Source: Chara braunii
Taxonomy: Eukaryota; Streptophyta; Charophyceae; Charales; Characeae
Reading direction: 5' to 3'
DNA length: 25,696 nt
Assembly: GCA_003427395.1 (NCBI GenBank)
Contig: BFEA01000002.1
Span: 5,899,630-5,925,325, forward strand
The notes beneath the pieces are model-generated. The model made no database searches. It was not told the origin of the DNA and saw only the letters and a list, made by a program, of their open reading frames with translations. Below are positions 17,189-25,696 of this stretch, one piece after another; position 1 is the first letter of the stretch, and each line of letters opens with the position of its first letter. Made by a program: the position numbers and the translations under genes.

Positions 17189-17761
17189 CAACATAAAGTT
17201 TCCCATGAATTAAATAATTATTTTATAATAAAATTACATTCCAAATTTTAAATTTTCATTCCATCTTAAAAAATGTCACTCCAATTTTAAAAATTTTCGT
17301 CTTATTTGAAAATTTTCCTTCCTAGCATGGGGTATCCTTTCTTATTTGAACTGTATGCTAGAGATGGAATGGAAGTCTGGATGAGTTCATGAAATATTTT
17401 AATTGGATTGTCGTTCTAAGTAAGGATTTTAATCATAAATAAGGTCATCCAATCTAAGTTAGAAGATATTTGTTGCAGTATAATGAAAGTTTAATTAAAA
17501 CATTTCATAAACGTATCTAGCCTTTCATTCCATCTTGAACAAATATATGTAGTTGGAAGGGAAAACTCATATTTAGACGGGAACTTATCGAATAAAACTG
17601 AAAATTTTAGAATTGGAGGAACGTTGGAATGATAATTTATATATATTAAGGAATTTTTTTTATCAAATATTTTTTCAACTTTCATTTTTCGTGGGAATTT
17701 TCCTGTTGTTGGGTGGCTCAGCCTCTTCCTCATTTGGTTTTAAGAGAAAGAACCAGGATAA
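17189..17761. other. AT-rich insert-like stretch between hairpin repeats
   Basis: Strongly AT-rich with many AAATTTT and CATTCC words (CATTCCA, TCATTCCATCTT, TTCCTTCC). It follows the truncated H4 and precedes H5, so it could be an insertion that removed the H4 right arm. I see no terminal repeats or gene. Confidence 0.35.
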
Positions 17762-17800
17762 GGACCAGACATGTTCTATAAGTTTGGGTGGTATCGGTCC
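17762..17800 (+). repeat. Hairpin repeat H5, imperfect stem
   Basis: GGACCAGAC on the left pairs with GTATCGGTCC on the right with one mismatch and one extra base; the outer GGACC/GGTCC is perfect. The loop is ATGTTCTATAAGTTTGGGTG. Confidence 0.6.
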
Positions 17801-17874
17801 AACGCCACGCACATGCTGGAACCAGAAGGTTATAACTTGACTATATTTTATTACTATCCTACTTATGAATATGC

Positions 17875-17913
17875 TAGTCAGACAGGGTTCCATACGTTAG
17901 GGTAGTCTGACTA
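17875..17913 (+). repeat. Hairpin repeat H6
   Basis: A perfect 9-bp stem, TAGTCAGAC (17875-17883) with GTCTGACTA (17905-17913). The loop AGGGTTCCATACGTTAGGGT is more diverged but keeps TTCCATA and AGGGT. Confidence 0.7.
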
Positions 17914-18154
17914 TAGTTTATCACCAACTGGAGATAATACTAATTAAGGGTAGATTTGTGGTACGAAGGTGCAGACTGTATCTTGAGCTGAAAATGATTG
18001 GTTCAGTTATATGCTACCTCAGAAGACTACGTGCAGATAATTATATAAAATTGGGATACTTAATAAACAGTTCAGGGCAACTAGGGTGACTTAGTCATAT
18101 GTCCAAAGAAGAGAAAAATTGTTGTGCCATGTGTTTTTGTATACTTAATGGCTG

Positions 18155-18190
18155 AGCTAGACATGTTCCATAAGTTTGAGTGGTCTAGCT
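18155..18190 (+). repeat. Hairpin repeat H7
   Basis: A perfect 8-bp stem, AGCTAGAC (18155-18162) with GTCTAGCT (18183-18190), and a 20-nt loop ATGTTCCATAAGTTTGAGTG differing from H2 by one base. Confidence 0.75.
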
Positions 18191-18494
18191 TTATGCCCTA
18201 TGTAAGCTGGGTATAAAGAGATAAATCATTGAGAGACTATCAATTATTGTTTGATAAAGTTGACTTTGGGATGATGAGAGTACTTACCTTTGTGGTTTGA
18301 CCTGCATGTGGCTGAGTGAGACTACTACTTAATCTGAGTTTCAGTTCGATAGATAGTTGCTTTAATTGCTCGCCATGTGCTCGAGCCATAAAAGTTAGTT
18401 TGAATTCCTGCATTTTATGAGCTAAGTTAATTTTACTTAGGTAAATTTCTGCATTTTCTGGGATATTTTGTTATACTTGGCTTTGTATAAAATT

Positions 18495-19135
18495 TGGTAA
18501 GTTACTTTCTCTATGGGAAGCGATGCCAAAATTTCTACAAAACCAAGGAGTTAGTCAAATCTTGTTTTTTCAAAGTTCAACTTGTCTGACTTTTATATAT
18601 GAGTTAGTAAACATCCGGAGAGGCTCTTTCTCTAAAGGGAGTGCTGCCCGACTTTTTGCTAATTCAGGGAGTTAGACGAAATTGGACCTTGAGAAGTCAA
18701 AGTCAATTAATTCAACAAAATCTCACAATTTTAAGTCACTTAAGATTATGAATTTAGCTTTGTATAAATCTCAAATAAACATTTTCCTAAAGGGAGTGCT
18801 ACCAAAATTTTTACAAATCTAAGGAGTTAGTTAAATTATATCTTAATTAAACTCAGGTTTTGCTCTGGGTTCATATCTGACTTAGTAAAACTTTAGAAAG
18901 TCTTATTTTCTAAAGGGAGTGCTGCCTAAATTTTTACTAATTAAGGGAGTTAGACAAATGACTTTCCATAATTAAAGTTCGATTTTTGTTTTCATATTTG
19001 AGTTATTATAAATTCTGAGAAGGCACTTTTCCTACGGGAAGCGTTGCCAATTTTTTTTTGGTTTAGAGAAGTCAGATTATATTTTGACAGTTGACGACTC
19101 TGGCAATCCACCCTGAATAGGGGAGATGCTGCCAA
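18495..19135 (+). repeat. ~122-bp tandem repeat, six units
   Basis: The anchor word TTTC[T/C]CTA..GGGA[A/G].G.TGCC followed by an AAATTTTTACTAA-like stretch and AGGGAGTTAGACAAAT starts at 18506, 18627, 18783, 18907 and 19028; a last partial unit (GGGGAGATGCTGCCAA) is at about 19120. Spacings are 121, 156, 124 and 121, so the second unit holds about 33 extra bases. Units end with a GAGTTAGTAAA..TTC.GAGAAGGC-like segment. Such GGGAGTGCTGCC repeats remind me of the LTRs of plant gypsy elements, but I cannot confirm a family. Confidence 0.75.
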
Positions 19136-19955
19136 TGGTCTTCCTTGCGTTAGGCAATAGCTAAGAGGCAGGCCTAGGATTAGCTTGCAGGAGAACCTTG
19201 AGTAAGATTGTGATATGAAGATTATTCTCCATTGCCTTATAAATTTAGCTTGGGGATTGACCTGTTTTGTGTTACAGGTCCTCTTGATTGTTTGATTCAA
19301 GATTTGGGCTAGATTCAGCTTGATTCCACGAGAATCATCTTTTGTTATCACTGATAACAGGTCGGTTGCCGATTTGTCGGTTTACGATTCAACTCCAATC
19401 CACTCTTGCCACTCAACCTAAAAGCTTTGGCCCCGTGGTTTGAAATGTTCCATTATGTTTTTACCCAGAATTTATTGAATGACCATTTAACAGAGGTACT
19501 GAGTATTTTATTGCTGGAAAGGTGCGCTAAGGTTGAGGTTTGTGTGGCTAAAGCGATAGGTGTGAGTGAAGAGAATGGTTGAAGTTGACCCCATGTAGTG
19601 CATAAACTTTTTGGTTGAATCTTTGATGTGACTGCATATATGTTCTGTGGTTCGGACTTTTGATTTTGACTTGCCTGCGATTACATACATATATGGCTGA
19701 GAGGAGTCTCACTATGACTATGAGAAGTGATAGTCCTATATTAGTAATCCTTATCCGTATGTATATGTAAATACATATGTATTGAGTGTTTCACGCGACC
19801 TACTTTGACGGCGCGTTAGGGTTAAACAAATTATGTTTTGAGAGAAAAGGGGGATCCCCTGTTATCCTTTGCTTTTTAGAGTTTTTTTTTATATATAGTT
19901 GGACGTTCTAATCCGTGACAGTCGTTAAAGTCTAACCCCTTGATTTCTTTTCAGA
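19136..19955. other. Unassigned region, possible LTR interior
   Basis: No gene recognised. It continues from the tandem repeats without a visible boundary. CCGTGACA at about 19913-19920 resembles a typical plant LTR end, but no primer-binding site follows it. Minus frames at 19351-18992 and 19690-19508 have no recognisable motif. Confidence 0.3.
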
Positions 19956-20170
19956 CCCTGGATGATGGAGCTGGTCTCCAGGGCGATAAGAGACGATTAC
20001 CACCACAGGTATGAACCTGTGTACCACCCACCCTTCGTAGGGCGCAGAAGAGGGTGTCGTTCTCAACCGCACTTGGCGGTTGTCCAATGTCGAGAGATCA
20101 TTCCCTCAAGACGCGTGTCAGTCGACACTTGAGTCACCGGTGTCGAATGTGACCCTCGAGATTAGCGAGG
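19956..20170. repeat. Cluster of five short hairpins
   Basis: Five stems in 215 bp: CCCTGGA/TCCAGGG (19956-19983), CACAGGT-ATGA-ACCTGTG (20004-20021), CAACCGC-ACTTG-GCGGTTG (20064-20082), CTCAAG..GTGTC-AGTC-GACACTTGAG (20105-20133), and CCTCG-AGATTAG-CGAGG (20154-20170). In addition TCGACAC (20122-20128) can pair instead with GTGTCGA (20140-20146), so two folds compete. Stems are perfect over 5 to 7 bp. No coding frame matches. Confidence 0.55.
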
Positions 20171-20878
20171 ACCGGATGAGTATGGGTACTACATAGTACG
20201 TCATCATTGCGACTGCGTGCGTATGCTTGCATTGCAAATCGATATGATATTAGCCCTGCATCCGTGCGGTTTTGTACTAAGTCTCGCGCGCGACGCCTAT
20301 CTGATTTCCGCATCGGAGAGTTATGTGATGGGTACTAAAGGACTAGGAGTGTTGTCACGTTGTTTATTTTGTGCCCTTCTGTATATGTATGTGTATGTGT
20401 GTGTGTTTTTCTTTTTATGTTCTTTAGAGTGGTGTACGCGTGGTGTGTGGGATGCGTCCTACTCGACCGACGATGAGTCGCGCTTCTGACCTCAGCCCCC
20501 CCAAGACATTGGTTCGTGTGCGGGTCTGATAGAGGCGTAAAACCACGCGTACCCCCTATGCTACATCGAACAAGAAACGCCTTCGGCTGGTCCACCTTTG
20601 TGATTGCAGTTGATTAGCTTTCGTACTATGGACTGGTAGCTCGGCGGGGATACGCCCACCGAAGGGAGGTGACAACTCCCGTAAGGTGGAGGTAAATCGT
20701 GTGTCGCGTAGACCCTATTCTGTCGTAGGGGCTCGCGAGAGGTATGCCTTGCGGACTCGGTCGGGGCGGCTTGCGGAACTCCATGTGTATACATGACGAG
20801 GATCAGACCGACTCCTGTGTGATGCGGCCGGGAGGGTCCTACCCCGTTTTGTGCGGTGCCGGACCGATGCGCTCGATA
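20171..20878. other. Unassigned region with a short GT-rich tract
   Basis: No gene recognised. A TGTATGTG/GTGTGTGT tract lies at about 20381-20406. GC content and CpG density rise towards the tandem repeats that begin at 20879. Confidence 0.45.
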
Positions 20879-20972
20879 GCGCAAGCGTGCGTTGGTGCGC
20901 GCGCTCCTATCCCGAACCATGCACAAGCGTGCGCTGGTAAGCGAGCTCCTATCTCGAACCCTGCACAAGCGT
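20879..20972. repeat. 42-bp tandem repeat
   Basis: Units start at 20879, 20921 and 20963 with GC[G/A]CAAGCGTG, exactly 42 bases apart; each includes GCTCCTATC[C/T]CGAACC. The third unit is partial. The core is related to the 50-bp array at 11853-12150. Confidence 0.8.
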
Positions 20973-21087
20973 GTAGTGCAGTGCACTGGTGCGCGTGGCT
21001 GCACTCGCTCTATCCATGCTCACACGGGCTGCGTGCGCCGTTAGGCACCTCGATCTTGTTGTCGCGCGGCTGTACGTGCCCACCCCC

Positions 21088-21232
21088 GATCCGTGCGAGC
21101 TCGTGTGCGCGATTGTGCGTTAGTGCGTGTGGTTGTGCACGCTTGTTCTCGATCCGTGCGCACTCGTATGCACAGTCGTGCGCTAGTGTGCGTGTTCGTG
21201 TGCGCCTGTTCTCGATCCGTGCGTGGTTGCGC
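21088..21232. repeat. 63-bp tandem repeat in GC-rich, CG/TG-rich DNA
   Basis: Two complete 63-bp units (21088-21150 and 21151-21213), each starting GATCCGTGCG and ending TTGTTCTC or CTGTTCTC, and a partial third from 21214. Related GTGCGC-rich DNA continues to about 21400. Because 63 is a multiple of three, frames stay open on both strands, including a 180-codon plus frame; I take these as repeat by-products. Confidence 0.8.
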
Positions 21233-21533
21233 GCTGATTTGCTCGCCCGATTCTGTTCGTGTGGGCAATGCGTGGCTGCGCCCTGATGCGCGCACATTCC
21301 CGCCTGTACGCAGCTGTGCGCTGGTGCACGGGGCTATGTGCGCCTGTCCTAGCTTGTACGCGTTTGTGCGCTGATGCGCGCGCGCCTTTCCTCCTCAATT
21401 GCGCTTGTAAGTTCGCCCGATCGAAGTACGTCCTGCGGTCTCTCGTGCAAGCACCGCCGTGCCAGCTTCGTGCGCCCCTCGAGTGTCGGCTACAACTCTC
21501 ACTCTGAAGCTCTTGCCATGCGCCCGCAAGTAT

Positions 21534-21697
21534 GCTTCTTGGAAGTGTCCTCCTCCCGATATCTCCTCGTGCGCCCGTACATGTGTGGACAGGAAGTTCC
21601 CTGCTTCGAGCGTACGCTTCTTGGAAGTGTCCTCCTCCCGATATGTCCTCGTGCGCCCTTACATGTGTGGACAGGAAGTTCCCTGCTCCGAGCTCCC
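21534..21697. repeat. 82-bp tandem duplication
   Basis: Two units of 82 bp, 21534-21615 and 21616-21697, each starting GCTTCTTGGAAGTGTCCTCC and containing ACATGTGTGGACAGGAAGTT. They differ at only a few positions, so this duplication is younger than the neighbouring arrays. Confidence 0.9.
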
Positions 21698-22227
21698 GTA
21701 GTACGCCCATAAGTGCGCATGTGGGCAGTGTCCCGATCCTAGGCCCGGTTTGGCTTTTATACTTCGCCGGACCCTTTTCGAAGTGTGCCTCAGCCCTCGC
21801 ACGTTGCGATGCTGCCGACAAGTTGCAGCGCCCCGGTACAGTGGCTCCCCTGAGCCCGTACCTCGGCCTAGTTGGGCCCCCAAAGGGTTTTCAGCGAAGG
21901 GAACCTTTTTGTCGAGTACCGGGCCTTTTGCAGTGCCTTGGTACCGAGGCTCATTGCGAACCTAGGCTTGAGCCCGACCGGGCTCTTGTGGTCCCCAAAT
22001 GAAAAGTACCAAGGCCTTGCCAATTTCCACAAGGCTCGGTCCTGAAATTAATAAGTCCACGCCCTGAAGGCCCCTTTCTTGGCATTAGGCCTCACAGACT
22101 CTCATTTGACTTTACTTAGGGCCCGAATGTCAAGGCCCCAGGCGCGCCTGAATAAGGATTTCCCTCGATACTGGTCCCATGACAAAGTCCGGTGTCGACC
22201 GCTGCTTTATTCGCATGAGGGCTCATC
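21698..22227. other. Unassigned region, no gene
   Basis: GC-rich sequence with recurring GGGCC, GGCCTTG and CCTTGGTACC words (21880-22030) that suggest another degenerate repeat, but I could not fix a period. Confidence 0.35.
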
Positions 22228-22614
22228 TTAGAGCCAACGCTCCTTTTTAACTGGCCCATCGTACGACACTTTACCGTAAGCATGACCTCTCCGTTCGTGT
22301 ACCTGATCCGGAGCCTCTGGCGTCCTCTTCCGTGATCGTCGTACGTTCATACCTTGAGCGCGATGACCCTCTGTAGTGTCCATGAAAGAATGCTCACTCA
22401 ACTTTGTGGTCCACCCTTTTTCCCTAATGTGTCGTCCTGATGCCCACGACGTGAATTCGGTATCGCAATCCCTCAATGTCGGTCGTGGCCCCACCTGGTA
22501 AATTTGGTAGATCCGGTACCCCCCAAGTGCTATCTTCAAGAAAGTGAAGGGCGGCGTAAGGCTAGAGCCGCCCGACAGCCCCGCATACCAACCCCACAAC
22601 ACAGTGATAATCAC
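22228..22614 (-). CDS. Unrecognised 128-codon frame
   Basis: A minus-strand frame with protein-like composition: a hydrophobic start, then YQIYQVGPRPTLRDCD, RHIREKGWTTKLSEHSF and a basic tail (VRRSRKRTPEA, GPVKKERWL). I do not recognise it. There is no homologous second copy in the window to test coding, and the surroundings are repetitive, so it may be a retroelement fragment or chance. Confidence 0.2.
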   Translation of the reverse strand: MIITVLWGWYAGLSGGSSLTPPFTFLKIALGGYRIYQIYQVGPRPTLRDCDTEFTSWASGRHIREKGWTTKLSEHSFMDTTEGHRAQGMNVRRSRKRTPEAPDQVHERRGHAYGKVSYDGPVKKERWL

Positions 22615-23360
22615 CCTGCCAACTCAACTTCTACACCGACTTGCCCTGATCCCACAGTCCGTCGTGGCCACCCGACCCACATCCTTGCAAAACTACAGTT
22701 AGCTTGTCATGGTTTTTCAACTTGTTGTACATGCACGTCATCTAACTACAACTTCCCAAAAGCTCGCAAATGGGTTGAGAGAGAGTTTTTCGGATGCGCT
22801 TGAGGATTTTATTGTTGCAAAGAGGAGGATAGAAGATGGGAAGGAACGAGTTGGAGGTAGGAGGGGACAAAGGGAGAGTCCGGGTAAGCCGCTGACGGAA
22901 AGCTATATCGATCCCGTGGGTTCCTTCATAACCAATCAGATCACCATGTTAGGGGAGTATCCTCCTTACACGATGTCGCCTGATGGATTGAGTACCCTGA
23001 GGGGGGGGAATCGGTAGGGAGTTCCAAAAGACAGAAAGAAGGAGAGCGCGAAGAGTAGTGCGGAGTGGGACCAAGTTTCAGACGAAAAGGAGCAGGAGAA
23101 AAGCACATAGGGAGAGGGGATGAAAAACAATTACAAATGGAGGAAAGAAGGAGCAAAGACGGGGGAGGTGAAAATGGTGTGGGGATGGTAAGAAGCGAGG
23201 GAAGTTTGCATACATGGCTCCGACACAGAAACAAAAAGGCACCAAAACAGTTATATTCCGCTCATCGTAGTTTTCAAGCCAATTCAAGATTGAGAAATTC
23301 AAAAATGATATCCATGCGCGAGACAGGGTGTGGGAAAAATCATACGTCTTTTTAAAGCCT
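22615..23360 (+). other. Two overlapping unassigned plus frames in purine-rich DNA
   Basis: Frames at 22709-23017 (with LRESFSDALEDFIVAKRRIE) and 23065-23355 lie in purine-rich DNA, which favours Glu/Lys/Arg-rich open frames without selection. No motif is recognised. Kept only as a lead. Confidence 0.2.
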
Positions 23361-24546
23361 ACTGTAAATTCTCAGAGCCTTCAAGGGCGAATATAGGAAC
23401 ATTTCAAGAAAGGACATGTCAGTGGGAAGTGCAACCACAAATTCTGGAATTCCCAACTGTCGATCAAAATTCCTAGTGCGCTCTGTAAGGCGCACGTAAG
23501 TCCTACGAAATTCGTGGATCGCTTAAAAGAAATTGCAAAAAAGTCCTCAGAAAGAAAATAACAACAAGTTTTACAAAGTACAAGGGCCTCCTTGGCCATT
23601 GATTGCATGCATACCACCAACCAAAAAGAAGGGTACTCTCCCCCTCTCAAGCCCGCTAAAGATTGAAAAAACACGAATAACAAACTCAGGGTTTTGGAAG
23701 TTTGTTCAAGTACAAAAGTTGATACGTCACACTGGCACGGTCCCTCTGCTACCAGCTGTCCCTGGTCGGTGTCACATCCACCGGGGGTTCCCTGAAGACA
23801 ATAAGGCCAACCAATATCAGATTAGAGACAAGATTTAATTAACCTGGACTGGTTAGTCCGATTATAATACCTCAAGGCCATCGCCTTTTTTTTTTTTATT
23901 ATTAAAGTGTTAATTAGTTTTTATATTTATTTTGTCTTCAAGTGTTCATCTTGGGGCTTTTTTTTTTTTTCCCCTCTTATGGCTTCCCCCCCCTTCGTTA
24001 CAATTTCATTACAAATCAACGCTTGAAATGAGGCCGGGGACCTCAAATTCAACCCGGAGTTATCCCGACAACATCAGCCGGTTTAGCTTATGAAGTTATG
24101 AGTCTCACTTCTGATATTCAAACGCCTGCTGAGACCCCTATAATTACTAGCCTAACTATTACAAATTATAGTATCCAACTCCTCACCTTTCCCTCTCTCA
24201 AATGAACACTTTTTTAATTTTTTCCCCCCAAAAACTACGCTACATTTTTCTCTCAAATCTTTCATCATCTCTCAAATTCTTTCAATTCACCTTCATTACC
24301 TACCTATCAGGCTATCACTACTCCTAAGGCTCACAAAGGGTACCCCTGGGAACATAGCTTTATTGTCTCCCTCCAGCCATCAGAGGGAATGCATGTTGTC
24401 CCCCGCCCCAACCATGGTGGTCAAGGATGGGGTGGGGCCGCCGGTGGGGGTTTGGTTAACGCAAAGAGCGATCATTTTGCCAGTAGCTGACTCAAGCCAA
24501 ATTATAGTTTCTACATCAATCAAACACAAACAAATCTAACTATAGC
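23361..24546. other. AT-rich unassigned region with T-runs
   Basis: No gene recognised. Long T-runs at about 23887-23899 and 23959-23971 and C-runs near 23986 are low-complexity. Confidence 0.45.
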
Positions 24547-24554
24547 TATAAATA
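24547..24554 (+). promoter_or_regulatory. TATA-box-like site
   Basis: TATAAATA followed by GGGC in an otherwise A/C-rich context matches the plant TATA consensus well. No convincing coding region follows on the plus strand, so it may be chance or an LTR promoter remnant. Confidence 0.2.
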
Positions 24555-24717
24555 GGGCAAACAAAACTACACTAGACCAATACCAGAGGAATAATTGCCT
24601 TTTTGCAGGCTGGATACAGTTTTACAGATCCGTTGTGGCCCCAGTAGATCGACAACGTTCCCACAATCTCGTGAAGGTCTTCCACTACCTCCATAAGTTC
24701 TGTCGCCTGCTATGCAG

Positions 24718-24803
24718 CCCAAGAAAGAAACTATCATGAAAAGAAAAGCAAGCTCGCTAGGCAACCCAAGAAAACAACTATCATGAAAAAAAAAAGCAAG
24801 CTG
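24718..24803. repeat. 47-bp tandem duplication
   Basis: Unit 1 at 24718-24764 and unit 2 from 24765 share CCCAAGAAA followed by ACTATCATGAAAA and AAAGCAAGCT. The second copy has a longer A-run. Simple local duplication. Confidence 0.8.
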
Positions 24804-24970
24804 TAAGAAGAAAAATGAACCTAGCCTATGCGGGCGGCTCGACATAGGAATTGAAGTTGTCTTTCCCCGCAGTCCACATAGCGTTATTGTTAGGTGTTTG
24901 CCTGCCAAGCCGTGAACCATGAGGTGTGCGTTCGAGTCATGTACTTGTTATGCACGAACCAGTTACCGTG

Positions 24971-25613
24971 TGACAAACCGTTTTCTGCAACCGCGCGACT
25001 TTCTGCGCAATGGCCTGTTGGATTGCAAATTTATGCTGCACGACACCTCTTGCTTTTGCACGCTTTGCCGCGTCAGGACCTGTGCTCTGATGTTTCCGCA
25101 CCTTAATCTTACATGTAACTGTAATTTCTGTCTTGGCAAGCTTGATTGTAACTGTAATCCTCTCTTTCTTGATATCTTTTTGTGGCACTCCGGCGTGCGC
25201 ATATTCTTCCCAATCCTATTGGTGTAAGCGATGCGTGGACTGCGGCTACGTCCCCCGTGCCACGGCCTGGCCATGCAGTCGTAGGCACTTCCTTCCTTCC
25301 TCCTCCTTACTTCCCACTCAGGCGCAATCCTGAGTATCTCGCGCAAGCATGTATGCTATAAATTTTGCAAGCGTGATTAAGTCCCTCTCTATGAATTTTG
25401 AAGTTAGCGCGATCGAGAGGATCGACTAACGGGCAAGAATTGGAAGGTGAGTAGAGAGTTGGGCAATCCGACGAGCTGGTGCTGAGCATGCGGGGTCGAC
25501 GTGGGGCCGCGACAGACTGTGGCGTATGGGCGAACTTGGCTTGCATGCTCGGACTAAGCGGGGTGACAACTCTGTGTGTGTGCGAGGCGAAGGACTGCCT
25601 GCATCGAGATCTT
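24971..25613 (-). repeat. Repeat R copy 2, inverted relative to copy 1
   Basis: Read on the minus strand from the GA tract it matches 3660-4264: start near 25600 (ATGCAGGCAGTCCTTCGCCT), ACACACAGAGTTGTCACCCC, CAGCTCGTCGGATTGCCCAA, TTAGTCGATCCTCTCGA, GTGCCTACGACTGCATGGCC, two TTACAGTTACA words, ATCAGAGCA, and finally GGTTGCAGAAAACGGTTTGT at 24992-24973. About 40 bases separate the last two blocks, against about 350 in copy 1. No conserved coding frame is evident. Confidence 0.65.
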
Positions 25614-25615
25614 GT

Positions 25616-25696
<81 letters not shown>
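25614..25696. repeat. (GA)n microsatellite, runs off the window
   Basis: A pure GA repeat of about 80 bp, continuing past the end of the window. It sits at the edge of repeat R copy 2, where copy 1 has only (CT)8 at 3644-3659. Confidence 0.95.

Noticed and set aside
16940-18190. CRISPR-like array (repeats with unique spacers)
   Set aside because: Spacing is irregular (about 60 to 600 bp), the stem arms vary, and the setting is eukaryotic with no cas genes.
19901-19935. LTR end with primer-binding site
   Set aside because: CCGTGACA resembles LTR ends, but no TGGTATCAGAGC-like or other primer-binding site follows.
20744-21286. 180-codon Cys/Arg/Ala-rich protein and the opposing 212-codon minus frame (21821-21183)
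   Set aside because: Both run over 42- and 63-bp tandem repeats in GC-rich DNA. The repeat lengths are multiples of three, so frames stay open on both strands without selection.
24540-24920. Plus-strand gene driven by the TATAAATA site
   Set aside because: No coding frame, splice-site pattern or start context follows; the duplicated A-rich DNA argues against a gene.

Overview
The window looks like intergenic DNA from a plant nuclear genome, most likely an angiosperm. It is packed with decayed transposable elements. I find no intact cellular gene, no prokaryotic operon, no CRISPR array and no genuine tRNA or rRNA gene. The plant call rests on a tRNA-derived SINE family with A and B boxes and an A-rich tail, a LINE endonuclease remnant, a gag-like zinc-knuckle remnant, long GA/CT microsatellites, LTR-like TGTGAC termini and several minisatellite arrays. 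Species and most element families cannot be named from the sequence alone.

Layout. 0-1 kb: the 3' end of one SINE, a small fold-back element between 8-bp direct repeats, and a nearly full SINE on the minus strand. 1.15-2.29 kb: minus-strand LINE remnant. 2.29-3.25 kb: element A, with a 235-codon minus-strand open frame. 3.64-4.65 kb: repeat R, copy 1. 4.7-7.04 kb: broken minus-strand gag-like retroelement. 7.04-8.8 kb: AT-rich DNA. 8.8-9.04 kb: a SINE cut off exactly where element B (9.04-9.82 kb), a second copy of A, begins. 10.26 kb: (AG)n. 11.1-12.15 kb: an 18-bp minisatellite, then a 50-bp tandem array. 12.15-15.1 kb: unassigned, with small repeats. 15.09-15.43 kb: another SINE. 16.9-18.2 kb: seven copies of a hairpin motif with covarying stems. 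18.5-19.13 kb: a ~122-bp tandem repeat. 19.96-20.17 kb: a cluster of hairpins. 20.88-21.70 kb: 42-, 63- and 82-bp tandem repeats. 21.7-24.97 kb: unassigned. 24.97-25.70 kb: repeat R, copy 2, inverted, ending in a long (GA)n.

The two most interesting signals are these. First, the hairpin motif at 16.9-18.2 kb keeps its loop sequence while the two stem arms change together, which suggests the folded form matters. Second, elements A and B share a minus-strand protein-like segment (CxxC, conserved Trp, Pro and Arg) in which many differences are silent, and both end with a stop codon exactly 14 nt inside the same TGTGAC terminus. I do not recognise this protein. No gene in the window appears functional, so 'working together' here means nested insertion, decay and tandem amplification.
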